A stretch of DNA of 64,000 nucleotides from Pisolithus tinctorius (Eukaryota > Basidiomycota > Agaricomycetes > Boletales > Pisolithaceae). Of the stretch, positions 45,300 through 56,170 are shown one piece after another (position 1 is the first letter of the stretch; the number at the start of each line of letters is the position of its first letter). A program made the translations under genes and the position numbers. The stretch spans positions 1,302,001 to 1,366,000 of the forward strand of contig JANFAH010000012.1 of assembly GCA_024663395.1 (NCBI GenBank), given 5' to 3'. Below the pieces are notes generated by a model. That model saw only the letters and a program-made list of their open reading frames with translations, was not told where the DNA came from and searched no databases.

Positions 45300-45958
45300 C
45301 AGTAACTCAGTTTTAGCTACTTGGGACCACAATGGCCCATTAGGAACTGGAGTTGCATACACCAATCCTTTGTTGTAGTTGGTAGTATAAGCTTGCAGTG
45401 CTGCAACAAACGTCTTGAACCTCTTATGACTATTGTCAGGCATGCTGGTGACATGTGCCTGAACTGCCAGCTTTCTGATTGTTAGCTTTATAGATAAATA
45501 TTATCTGAAAGTGGAACTGACCATTGGAAAAAATGCCAACTTCCTGTCCTACTGTGATGACATAGTAGCCATCAATACTGTCCATGGTGTCAGGAGGCAG
45601 AAATGTCAATGGATGGGCCCAGGAAAGTGGAGAGGAAAACTGGCACAGGGTGTGGAGCTGTAGGCAGGGGACTGCTCAGGGCCAGTGTTGGCTGTTGGGT
45701 GGGGGGAGTTGACTTGGGCAAGTGACAAGATTTAGGAGTGGATGTTGGGCTAGTCACCAAGCAGGAGGAAACTGTTGACACAGGCATCCTTGACCTGGGT
45801 GATGCCTGTAGTATGTGTGACAGTGTCCAGATCTGTGGTGTACATGGTGTCTGGGGAATGCATGAAAATGTTATAGACTCTCCCATCATCATCTGAGTCC
45901 AAGTGACTGTGTTGCAGTTGATATCTGTAGGCAATACATAGTTAGTAGCAATCACCAT
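45300..45958 (-). pseudogene. remnant with RNase H1 N-terminal-like (viroplasmin-like) domain
   Basis: The minus strand carries DGYYVITVGQEVGIF (about 45575-45530), then a likely intron, then HKRFKTFVAALQAYTTNYNK and GLVYATPVPNGPLWS (about 45440-45330). The pattern, a YYV-x5-G-x-GIF strand followed by a K-F-x-T-x-x-A-A-x-x-AY helix, is that of the RNase H1 N-terminal/caulimovirus viroplasmin domain, which binds RNA-DNA hybrids. A proline-rich segment (45958-45590) precedes it in another frame, so at least one frameshift is present. No RNase H catalytic domain was seen. It may be a third cargo gene of the KDZ element or debris of another element. Confidence 0.4.
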
Positions 45959-46408
45959 GGCAGATAGAAAAAGATTAATTACCTGAGAGCTGCATTGACT
46001 CTAGCAACTCATGAAGCACATTAGAGGAGTGGCGACAGGATAGGCCAGAGCATGAGTGGGACTCTTTGCTCATCAAGTTATCAAGCTGATGGAACAGTGC
46101 ACCAGAGGTATTGGAACAAGGAGGTTAATAAGCTGTCAAGTATATGATATGATCACATGGTAAATGTCAAGCTTGTGTAGGAGCAGGAAACATGTTGTGA
46201 ACAAATGATGAGCCTAGGGAAATTACAGACGAAGCAACCAAGAAATAGAACTTGCCTTTCCCTCGGTCTAGTGCAAGAAGTCTGCTCAGCAGGGTCACAA
46301 GGAGTCATGTGCACTTGGCTTATGCATACAGTTTACAACCAGAAGACACTTGTGGCAAAGGCAGCAGAAGCCCAAAATGACCAGGCAGAGAGAATTGGCA
46401 GTGAGTAT

Positions 46409-46425
46409 CACCTGTGATTCCCACC
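46409..46425 (+). repeat. internal copy of the KDZ terminal motif
   Basis: CACCTGTGATTCCCACC, identical over 17 bp to the two outer ends of the element (36634-36650 and, inverted, 50556-50572). It lies at the start of the transposase gene. Confidence 0.6.
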
Positions 46426-46867
46426 TGGAAGAGTACAAGGAACTTACCCTGATGAAGAGATGATGCCAGAGGTGCTGGACAACATGCAAGTGTTGCATAG
46501 GTATAACAGTCAAGCTGAAGGACAGAGATATATATTGATAACTCAGATAGCTGGGAGGATTGTGAGGAGGCCATTCTTGATGGTGTGTTGGACAGTACTC
46601 ACAGTCTGGAGATTAGCAATGCAGGTGGGGAGCTGAGTGACTTGATAAGGGATATGTATTCAGATTTTGAAGCAGGGTAAGCACATGAACTTACTCAAAA
46701 ATTGTTCTAACTGAGTATGTACCCTGCAGGTCAGAAAAATGCACAAAGCACATTGATCATCACATGCACCAAGATTGAATCATTTGATGCAGTCAGGCAT
46801 TCAATTTGCAAATGCCTGCACTCACTAGCTCTTACCTGGAATGGAGCCATGTATAGAAAAAGGGTGC

Positions 46868-47080
46868 TGTAGGCAACCTCAGTAGTGAACAATCTACTTA
46901 TATATTGTATATACCTGTAGGCAACTACAGGGAATCAGTAAGTAGGACACTGGTAATGAATGTAACCTTACCCTCAGTAGTGAACAATCTACTGAGGGAA
47001 CAGTGTAAGGACTGTGCAGTATGTGCGCTCTAATGGCTTATGTAAGCAGCCAAACATCGCACCAAAGTAAGCAGAACACA
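46868..47080 (-). mobile_element. copia-type LTR fragment inside the KDZ transposase gene
   Basis: On the plus strand it starts TGTAGGCAACC and ends AGAACACA. In reverse complement it aligns with the LTR at 55981: GCTGCTTACATAAGC, TTAGAGCGCACA and CCCTCAGTAG are shared. The flanks GGTGC and GGGGA are not a convincing duplication, so the limits are uncertain. Confidence 0.5.
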
Positions 47081-49916
47081 GGGGAGAATATATCTCCAAC
47101 ACCATGCTCAAGCATCAATGCAAGCTAGGGGCCATTTTGTGGAGAGGATGGAGGCTGAGGATCTGGGCAATGGATCAAGCACTGGAACTTGGAGAGTGCA
47201 TGTGGTGGATGTGTTTTGTGGGCCATTATAGTTCTGTGCAAAGGGTGTTACTGATGGCAACCATTTAGGCACTGAGAAAGTGAATCTTGTAATCAGTGCA
47301 GATGACTCCTACATCACCTCCACACTCATGAGGCAAGGATTCATGCTGTGCTCCCCAATCAGACCTTCCATGGCTATCACAATTAATGCTCTTGAACTAT
47401 ACCGTGTTGCTCACCTCTGTAGTCTGCATTTCTCCATTCAGGCCTTTGTCAAGACCATCTGTGATTTACAAGGTGTAAGTAGTTTGTCTTGGATCTGGCA
47501 GTCTACTGATACACAACAGGTCGCATTCCAGCACTACTTATCCTGTCAGTTCTCCATCATGCTCAATCTCTACCTCAACATCTTAAATGGAGTGGAAGCC
47601 CTCATTATGGAAGCATTGTCTAGGACATCTGATGACTGGCACTTGCAGCATGCATGTCCTGCATGCACCTACAAGTTGAAAGACAAGCCCCATCTCAAGT
47701 TCAAGATCCTATATGCTATGGATGGTAATGATTCCTTGAAGCATATACTCCATCACATCATGGAAGATGAAGACTCACATGAGCTGCCTACAACTCAAAA
47801 GGTACCAATGACATGCTACCTCTCTTGTGAATTGGTTGATTCTTTTGCCCAAAGTGCTCCCATTCAAAGTACACAAAGTACAAGCAAAGACATCAAGGTA
47901 AGTTCGAGTTTGAATTCTCTTGTAGTCACCTTCATGCAAAGTTGGTCAGACAGGATATGAGAATCCATGTGCTGGTCATTGGAAGAACATGGATGAGCAG
48001 AAGATGAAACAGACATGGGGAGTCTATGATGAGACTGGGATATTCCTGGCGATTTTCTGGCATGGGATGTCATTGCTCATTGCTGACATGGTACAGAGTG
48101 GAGAACTGTGAGTATATCTCTTGTTACAGCAGAATTAATGATAAATTCAAATCACAGTGCCAAATATCCAATTGCCATTGTGTCAAGGCTGATGAAGGTA
48201 TTTGGGGCTGATCTTGGAGGTGGATATGACATTGGGTGTCAGCTCTCTACCACCCTTGCAAAGAGCATTATTGGCAAGGACATCAAGCAGAATCGACATA
48301 CCTGCCTGGCCCAGCATTTCATGGTCATGCTCACCAGCAATTGTGTCAGCTTTCTCACCTGACAGTCTATACCAAAGGACTGGGCCTCGAAGACCTTGAA
48401 ACATGCAAGAGGACATTCTCCAAGTCTAATGTGCTTGCATCCTCATTATGCTATGTGAGTGCTTTCCATCATCAGCAAGCAATCAACACTATTTTTCCCA
48501 TAATGATGTGTATGAAGTATATGCAAGTATATGTGAGTATGCATTTCATGTTCCCCCATACTGTCCTCTAACAGTCATGTGTGTAGCAAACTTCATATAT
48601 AGTAACTATAAGCAAGCACTATCAATCATACAGGACTGAATTTGTGTTGCCATCACTCAAACATGAACTTGGGGTCACTGCTGATACCAAGTTCACTATG
48701 TGGCTTCAGGAGGAGCAAAGCTATTTAGAGGGGCTTGAGATGGAACCTCTAAATGAGACCTTACAGATGGAGTACTGGCAGGCATTGGTGAACCTTGAAG
48801 CAAGCAAGTAAGTTCTCATAACACTGCTGGTTGCTAAAGTTAATTCCCCTTAGGAAGGATCTAGACTTGAAATCTGTGCTATGGGATGTCACAACACCTT
48901 CTGACCTGAAGGACTATGCTACATACATGTGCAAGACTCAGAAAGCAGAGACAGCTCACTGGCATGCCATAGATATGTACAATGAAGATCTTCACATTGT
49001 CCAGGATCTCAAGAGTAAACTCAACATTGACAGCTGTTGGACACCCAAGCAACCTGAGTGGCATGATGCTGCACATCTTGTCACAAAGAGGACTTTTCAG
49101 CATGCACTGGACCATTTAGAAGCCCTCATCATCATGCAGATATTTGAGCTCTTGAAAATGAACTGTGCAGGTACCAGTGAGTGTTTGGTCCATATCATTT
49201 CACATTGGTCATTGGCACTCACCACAGCTACAGGATACAAGATGCAGAAGCACATTGTGAAGGTGCTGCAAGTGCACTCCAGTGCAATTTGCATAGCACT
49301 TGAACAATATAATACTGCTGCACATGCCATGGATCCCCCCCATTGCATTCTCAAGTGGGATGAGGTAGCTGAATATGCCTTTATCACTGAATTCGACCTC
49401 CTTCGAGATGCCTGGCAAGATGTATCACAGTGACCATGGGCAACACCAGCTGGACATAGTGCAATGGACCATTACTTCAAGTTGTTGCATGCTCGAGAGG
49501 AGATTGAATGCCTAGAGGTCAAAGCTCATAGGCTATTGATGAGGAGCACTTCCTGGATGAGAGCGAGCAGCAGGCACAAGCTCTCCACCCCCCATTAGCT
49601 CATCAGATAGCTCGTTACTACTTGATACATGGTTGCTTCACCTCCCAACACCTCAAGTGCCTGCATGACATCACCAAGCTGCCCAGCTACAAGGGCTCTC
49701 TCTCTTTTGGCAAGAGCATGTGAACAGGCCCTGGTGAAAGTGCCTCTAAGCCACATGTCATCATACCACCCTTGTTAATCAACACTGTTTGCTCTCAGTT
49801 GATGGATTCTGATGATATAGACACTCAGGAGAATCTGGAGGAGGAGGAGAAGGAGGAGACTTTGTGTATGGTGCTGGAGGTCCTTGATGCTACTATTTAC
49901 AAAAATACTACTTGAC

Positions 49917-50005
49917 TTAGTTTTTCCATAGATAAATTCTCAAGCATAAAATCATGAACCTCTGCAGGGGATATTAAGTATGAGTACTGTCATGTGCTCC
50001 CAAGT
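49917..50005. other. short spacer before the right KDZ repeat
   Basis: AT-rich 3' flank of the transposase gene. It contains no frame. Confidence 0.4.
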
Positions 50006-50572
50006 AAGGTAAAGAAAATGCGGCACTAATAGGTGCACAGTTGAGGGAGATATGTGCAAAACACAAGCTTGTTGTGGGTAACAACAAGTGTGAGGGGGCA
50101 CAAGGGGCAGCAGCTGTCACTGACAACTGTTAATGTCATAGAACTATAAATACAACAACAATGTTACAAATAGATCACATGCAGGGTAGCACTTTCTGAC
50201 ATTGCTGTTTGGCAGTAGCCAGTAACAAATAGAACAGTCACATGTTCCCGAGTAAGGTAAAGAAAGTCTGAGGAAAATACAGGCTCATTGTGGGCAACAG
50301 CGAGTGTGGGAGGGGGGCAACTGCCACCGACATCAGCTGACATTGGCAACAAGCATGAGGGGGCATGGGGGGGGTGGCCATTGCCACTGACATCACATGG
50401 CATAAATAGAGTACTATTTCCTCTGGGCAACTGGAGTACTACACACTAAGTACAATTATTATTGAAGAGATATTGAAGGAGGCAGAAAGTATAGTATTTT
50501 CCCTCTATTAAGAGGGTGTCACACACATTATTATCACCTCTAATAAGATTGGCAGGGTGGGAATCACAGGTG
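50006..50572 (-). repeat. right terminal inverted repeat of the KDZ element
   Basis: Reverse complement of 36634-37234, with the same two sub-repeats. It differs from the left copy mainly by transitions and short indels. The outer 60 bp read as an apparent extension of the Plavaka frame, but this is fortuitous. Confidence 0.85.
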
Positions 50573-52356
50573 CAAAGATTGTTGTCATCAACGTGGTAAG
50601 CTTGGACTTGGTATTGGAAGTCCATGAGTGCACAAATAGCAGAAATAATTTTGGAAGGGGCTGCTCCAGTGATAACACTGATGATGTAATGTTGGACATC
50701 ATGGTGCATGTGTCCAGTCACCTGCTTCAGCTTAGCAACACCACCTTTAAAGTGATGGAACCCCACAGTAGGCTGTAAAACTGAGAAGTGAAAGTCGATT
50801 TTGCATTTATGCACCACTGCATGTTGTGGTCCCAAAATTCCTTGTGCAGGTGGTGAAGGGGCTCCAGAGTTATAAAAGTGCTTGGACAAGAGAGTGGAAT
50901 GTCCCTCCAAAATGGGTCACTAACCCTGCTGAGGTGAAAGCACTGTGCTTCATGAAAGAAGACTTGGATGTTTGTAGGGTGGACCTTGGATTTCACTGCT
51001 GCGAGCTGAGCCAAAGTGGTGGACACAGTTCATGGCTCATGTCAGAATGGGTCTCTGAACTGTTTGTACATCGCCATGGTAATCAGGGAAGTCTTTCCCC
51101 CAACAGCTGCAAGCATGGCAGCCTTGGGAGTGTCAGTGATATAACCTGCAATTGGCATGAAACAGTACCACATGTGCCCCAGAGAATCTGGTAACATAAT
51201 GCCAAATTTGGCAGCTTGCTTGATGGGTTCAAGTATGATATCCAGGCATTCATGAATGAGCCTATCTTCAAAGAGGCCATGCATATGCTTGTTCTTGTGC
51301 ATGAACTTGGGGATGGGGAGGAGAGTGGCAAGCATAAATGGTTGGATGACAATTTTAGGCATGTGGAAATCATAATATTTGTGAGGTTGATGAGAAGTGG
51401 ATGAGCAACTCTGCCACCACATAAAGTAGTAATATTCATCTTGTCTGAAGAAAGTATCATGCCAAGAAGAGTTGCTCTGCTCGGAAGCTGTGACTGGGGT
51501 ATGTCAATTGAATAAAAGGATCTATAACTCACAGTGGAAACATACCTGCATATGCCAAGCATCATCAGCAGTCATCCACTCTGTATACACCCTACAAAGC
51601 TTCTCAGGTGTTTTGTATACACAACTCGGAATGAAAATGAGCTGGTCAGAGAACAAAGGGTGGTTGAGGAGCCATGCAATGCATTCCAGGGATCATGCCA
51701 GTACAAGTGCACAGCGTGTTTGATTGGCTGCAAAGGAGTAGTCTCCATTGAGCACCAGTGCAGCCTGCCAGGGAGTATCTCAGCCAGCCCACAAAGTGCT
51801 CTGGCTGTATGAAAGGAAATATTTAGTAGCTGTATCTGGCACACATCAATAATGATCTTTGGAGAGAATAGGGACAGGCTTACAATTGACAATGACAAGA
51901 AAGAGTCTATAGCTCTCATGCTCAGGCCTGAATGAAGTAACCATGATGCCAGCTCCCATTCATTGTGGGAGTTGAAGGGTAGTACAGATTTGATGCCCAT
52001 AGGTTGCTGAACTGGTTGCCATTAAATTTGTCCATAAATGTTGGGCCAAGTCCAAATGTTTTAGCTGCACCCTCAAAGTTGTCTGTGGTTGGCCCCCATG
52101 TGTCAAATGCCATATGAACAAAATCTGGGTAATCATGAGTTGCATAGTCATTGGGGTCAGTGCTCATCAGGACATCTTCTAAGTGTGTTGGGTGTTGAGA
52201 GTTACAAATGTTCAAGCTCAAAGGTTGGAGAGACTCATGAAGGTGGACTAAGTTATTGACCCAGGTATTGAACCCAGAGGATGGCTGGCTCATGTGCATT
52301 GTGACAGCACTGTGACTCTGGAAGCCCCTTTTACCACAACTTGGACAGTGGGGCAT
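50573..52356 (-). pseudogene. Plavaka-type transposase, N-terminal and central part
   Basis: Starts at ATG 52356 with a zinc-finger-like N-terminus (MPHCPSCGKRGF). Further pieces: WASNLYYPS, NEWELASWLLHSGLSMRAID (about 51965), ATLLGMILSSDKMNITTLCG and GRVAHPLLINLTNI (about 51480-51370), FEDRLIHECLDIILEPIKQA (about 51270), GHMWYCFMPIAGYITDTPKA, DPFWRDIPLSC, LHHLHKEFWDHNMQW, KIDFHFSVLQPTVGFHHFKG, ISAICALMDFQYQVQAYHV. This order is that of Plavaka transposases as I know them. Changes of frame between pieces reflect introns and frameshifts. The remainder of the protein is at 36115-36633, beyond the KDZ insertion. Confidence 0.87.
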
Positions 52357-52488
52357 ACTCTAGATGGTCAGGCAGGCTGATTCCGTGTTACATGATTATC
52401 AGTGTGAATCAGGACATTGTTTGGATCACTACACAGTGTATTTCTCATATACTACCCAATCACATCCCATTCATGAACATAGTCACTC

Positions 52489-53117
52489 ATGTCCATTTAT
52501 AACCTCAATTACACACACCTTCATGCTGGGTCAACCATGCCCATGGTTGAGCGTCACCTGGGCAGCAAAGGACTGCCCCATAAGCCTTGTGATGGCAGGT
52601 TCTCTTCCTGCAACAGCCCCTCTAGCAGTGCTGAGGTCAAAGTGGAGACAACTGGTGTCTTAGCTGAGATGTATGGAATATTGGAGTCATCCACTCACAC
52701 AGTAAGTTCTTTTTTTCCTTCCTAATAACCACTCATTGATAGGTTTTCAATCTGCAGCATGAATCAAAGAGTCAGCTGAATCATGAGGCACTTTTCCTTC
52801 TCAATGTAGTGCATGTACAACAAGCTCTGGCCACATGCATCACCCATGAATATGAATCAATGGCCAAGTTGTACAAGTACAAGGCAGGTAGCGGTGAGGC
52901 AAGAGTTCATGAAAAAGATATGGAGGTCAGCTCATTATGTGTAGCAATGAAAAAACATGGACTGGGGGAGCCTATTTTCGATGTTAGTGTTCTGGCCAGT
53001 GAGCTGCAGCCATCTCTTGAGTCCAATGGTATGCTATGCTTGCTCTTTTCTTTTGGGCTGCTATTTTACTTATGCCAGATCTTGATAGGCACAGTTATTG
53101 AGCATGCCAGTAGTTGA
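52489..53117 (+). pseudogene. unassigned two-piece ORF divergent from Plavaka
   Basis: A first piece at 52489-52725 includes MVERHLGSKGLPHKPCDG. An intron-like gap with an AGTAAG-type donor follows at about 52701, then a second piece at 52809-53117 (MHVQQALATCITHEYESMAK, LASELQPSLESNG). The two could be exons of one protein. I do not recognise it. It lies between the Plavaka and Harbinger genes and could belong to either element, for example as an accessory protein. Confidence 0.35.
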
Positions 53118-53505
53118 ATACTCACCATTCATCTAGACTAATACTATCCATTACTTTCCTGTACTTATTGAAAAATGCTGTATGTTATGTCTGTGTGTTT
53201 TTGCCTTCATGCATAGGAATGAAGTTAGATCCACCAAGTTCTCTACTACAGTGGGAATCTAGGTTGCTGTATTAGCTAGGTGTGTCTGTTCCCTTGTATG
53301 CTAGGTAGCTATTGGTCTTTGGATTGCTGGTATCACTGGTGTGGCATACTCAGGTGCTATGGGTTGCTTGGATGCTGGCCACTACTTTGGGCAAGTCTGG
53401 TGTAGTCTACTCTGGCACTATGAGTTGCTAGGATGCTTGACATTGCTTTGGACTAATATGGAATTGTGCAAATACTATGGGCAGCTATGAGTTACTAACA
53501 CATTT
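53118..53505. other. spacer with degenerate short repeats
   Basis: Contains loosely repeated phrases such as GGTTGCTTGGATGCTGG / AGTTGCTAGGATGCTTG. No gene seen. Confidence 0.4.
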
Positions 53506-54960
53506 TTGTGTTTTGCTGATGAACTTGATGAAGCTAGCTTGGAAGTAGCAATGGCCAGGCTGGAAAATGTGCATCACAAAATTAATAGTAGTGAAAATAG
53601 CGACTCAACTGCAACATATGGGGATTCCAATTCATCTCAGAGCATCCTCTTCATTACTCCACCATCTCTGATCTCTCTGATCTCTCTGATCTTGATGGAT
53701 TCCAACTCCAGTGTTTCTGATGAGACAGACTTGACAGTTGAGAGGGATAGGCAGTGTGGTTGGCTCCTGAATGCAATTGAAGCTCTGAAGGATGAAGTAG
53801 AGTGTGCATGGCTTCTTGAAAAACCTGCTGTACCATTGATGCAGTCATCACAGCTCAGCCTGCTTGACCATTTTGCTGACCATTGCCCTCATCTGTTCCT
53901 TAGATGCCTTTGTGTATGGCCAGAAAATTTTGATTGCATCCTTGATCAAATAAGTAGCCACCTGATATTTCATAGTAGCTCTGCAAATCATCAGTTGCTG
54001 GTTGCCATTCAATTCGCAACTTTCCTTTTCCATGCAGGGCATTATGGGAATGTGGCATTGCCAGAGGACGTGGCCCAGTGGGCTGGGGTTAGTGTGGGAT
54101 CAGTGATCAATTTCACCAATTGGGTCATGGTCACAATACTGGATGAGCATGACACATTTGTCAATATTCCCCCTCACACCTTGGAGGATATGGAAAGAGC
54201 ATGTACCTTCACTGAATCATGGACATGTCTGGCATGGAGAAACAGGGTCTTTGCTGCAGATGGCTCATCAATTCCACTCTTTGAAAAGCCCCATATATTT
54301 GGGGAGAGCTTCTATGACAGAAAATCAAGGTATTCACTCAATTATCAGGTGTATACTCCAATGCATGCAAAATGGAATACTTACCACTCATAGCTTGTTA
54401 TCATGCCACACAACCTTCTCATGGTTAACTATGGGCTTGGTCACCCTGGAAGCATCCATGATGCATGGGTGTTTCAAGGTACTCACATCACATCACAACC
54501 AGGAGACCACATCCTTGAAGATCACTGGACTTGGGAAGATAGCACATACCCCATGGAAGAATGGTGTGCTGTTCCTTTTAAAAAACCCAAGGGTGGGCAG
54601 CTATCTCACAATCAGAATTTATATAACAAATATCTTTCTAAGGTGATACTTACCTCATCCTGGTATGCATGCTAATTGTGTTGAAAGGTCTGTGTCTGTG
54701 TTGAGCACACATTTGCTGCCTTGAAGGGTTGATTTCAGAGTCTCCATGAGCTGTCTTGAAAATCCAGAATGAGAGGGATGTTAAGGTGGTGGTATACTGG
54801 GTAATGTGTTGCATCATCTTGCATAACATGGTAATCCATTTTGAGGAGGAGATGGTTGGCACCATCAAGCCCTCAAGTCAGTGGGCAATGGAGGAGGGGT
54901 CAGGCCAACAGGATGGTGACATGGTCATGGTAGGAGAGGCTGTGGGAACACCAGGTCAGT
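53506..54960 (+). pseudogene. PIF/Harbinger-type transposase
   Basis: The first exon (53506 to about 54347) encodes an acidic N-terminus, a helical middle (LPEDVAQWAGVSVGSVINFT, a likely helix-turn-helix) and the start of the DDE domain: the first Asp is in AADGSSIPLFEK (GAT 54259-54261). A short intron (about 54348-54395) is followed by NYGLGHPGSIHDAWVF with the second Asp (GAT 54460-54462). A second intron near 54645-54690 leads to VEHTFAALKG with the catalytic Glu (GAG 54703-54705). The next residue is TGA at 54730-54732, where the family has Arg (KGRFQSL). The end has CCIILHNMVIHFEEE. The triad is intact, but this stop and decay of the C-terminus make it a pseudogene. Its terminal repeats were not found. 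Confidence 0.82.
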
Positions 54961-55980
54961 GATTTCAAATGAGGTTGTTAGGTAAATAGTGGAAATGGCA
55001 CATACAAACTCAAAAAAGAGAGTATATGCACACAATATACAGTATATGTTGAGCCACCTATGATGGTGACAAAGGATGAGGTGTGGGGGTGTCAACAAGG
55101 ATGTGGGGGTGCTCGATGAGGTGGTGGATGTTGGTGAACTCGAAGTCAAAGTAGTGGTATGTGCTGTCATGGATGACTGTTAGCCGGTGTCTGTGACAAA
55201 TGATATCTTGCAACTCACCTGGAAGTCAGTGAATACAGAGGTCTGTCACAGTCTGCTAGAGGTCTGGTGACTGATGCATTCAGCAACTTGTGTCAATGAC
55301 TCACTGATATATCTGAGGGTGTGGGAACCTAAGGGATGGTGGGTGGCTAGTGGTGGGGGTTGGTGGAGAGGAGCACCTTTGAGAAAATTTTGCAAAGTGT
55401 TGATGACCTATCTGGAAGGCATCATGGCATACAGGCAGGCAAGCAGAAGCATGCCCAGACATTGAGAAAATCAGCCATCCCCTTATCTGGAGGTCAGTCA
55501 GCATCCAGGTAGATGAGAAGTCCTTATGGTGTAGATAGATGATATGTTGATCTGTCTGGATGATGGATTTGGTATGGACATGTGATCTGTCTCCAAACCA
55601 TACATCGAGATTTTTGCTGAGGCTTGAGTGGATTTCACAAAGTCTGCATTTAGTACAGAAAAGCTCCCAAATATTTCTGACAGTCAGATTTGGTTGAGGA
55701 ATATGGTTAGCTGCATTTGTATTACAGGCAGACCACCTTGCATGGTCTATTTACTGTACTGACAGAATCTTGCTTCCACAGTGAGGACAATGTGTGACTG
55801 TATGCAGTGCAATTACATAATTAGATGACATGCCAACATCACATGCACACAAGTCAAGCCCCACACCCGAAAATATGCATATTTCATTGCACATTTGATT
55901 ATACATCTGGTATATTTGATTTCTGATACTTTGGATTATGTTTTACCTTCTAGTTTTACCCTGTGCCATTTCAGGGGGAG
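54961..55980. other. transposon-block sequence without a recognisable gene
   Basis: CpG-poor. The last 60 bp (ending CAGGGGGAG) look like the untranslated tail and polypurine tract of a copia element whose coding part is missing. Nothing else is recognised. Confidence 0.4.
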
Positions 55981-56170
55981 TGTTGGAGTGAAATGACCCC
56001 TGTCCATACTTGGACTTAGGCACATGATTGTGCTGCTTACATAAGCAGTTAGAGCGCACACATACACTAGTAAATTTTACCTAGTCCCTCAGTAGCTTGA
56101 CAGACTACTGAGTGTGAGTACACTTCTACATAGATAGGTTATCCTTACTAACTTGTATAGTTCCCTACAG
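55981..56170 (+). mobile_element. copia-type LTR
   Basis: TGTTGGAGTGAAATG follows a polypurine tract. It contains CTGCTTACATAAGCAG and CCCTCAGTAG, as does the fragment at 46868-47080. The right limit is uncertain (CCCTACA at 56163-56169, or CTCTGCA at 56189-56195). Confidence 0.6.

Larger units (their letters stand above)
46205..49916 (+). pseudogene. KDZ transposase
   Basis: The long plus-strand gene of the KDZ element. The N-terminal part (46205-46860) is poorly conserved and contains a TGA. A conserved segment resumes at about 47090 (VDDVFCG-like pattern), with an LTR fragment between. Core pieces: CPACTYKLKDKPHLKF and YAMDGNDSL (about 47658-47730, first acidic residue), WGVYDETGIF and GGGYDIGCQLSTTL (about 48217-48255, second), GLGLEDLETCKRTFSKSNV (about 48380-48435, third), HHQQAINTIF, TGYKMQKHIVKVLQVHSSAI, WDEVAEYAF, DLLRDAWQDVSQ. 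The family has a DDE-like catalytic triad, and these motifs are visible. Introns of about 60 bp are present (for example 49170-49230). Stops and frameshifts near 47945, 48360 and 49433 make it a probable pseudogene. The gene ends with an acidic tail at 49916. Confidence 0.85.
36626..50580. mobile_element. KDZ-class DNA transposon, 13.9 kb, inserted in the Plavaka gene
   Basis: The element proper is 36634-50572. Both ends begin CACCTGTGATTCCCACC and the inverted repeats run about 600 bp. The flanking 8-bp duplications are TGAAGATC (36626-36633) and CAAAGATT (50573-50580). Their three differences fit one ancestral CGAAGATC in which the CpGs decayed to TG on one side and CA or TG on the other. 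The interior carries a KDZ transposase (plus, about 46205-49916), a divergent ORF (minus, 37502-39700), a remnant with an RNase H1 N-terminal-like domain, two foldback elements and an LTR fragment. Confidence 0.9.

Noticed and set aside
50446..50572. Apparent extension of the Plavaka frame to 50446, and likewise 36634-36690
   Set aside because: These bases belong to the KDZ terminal repeats; the target duplication shows that the true Plavaka frame stops at 50573 and resumes at 36633.
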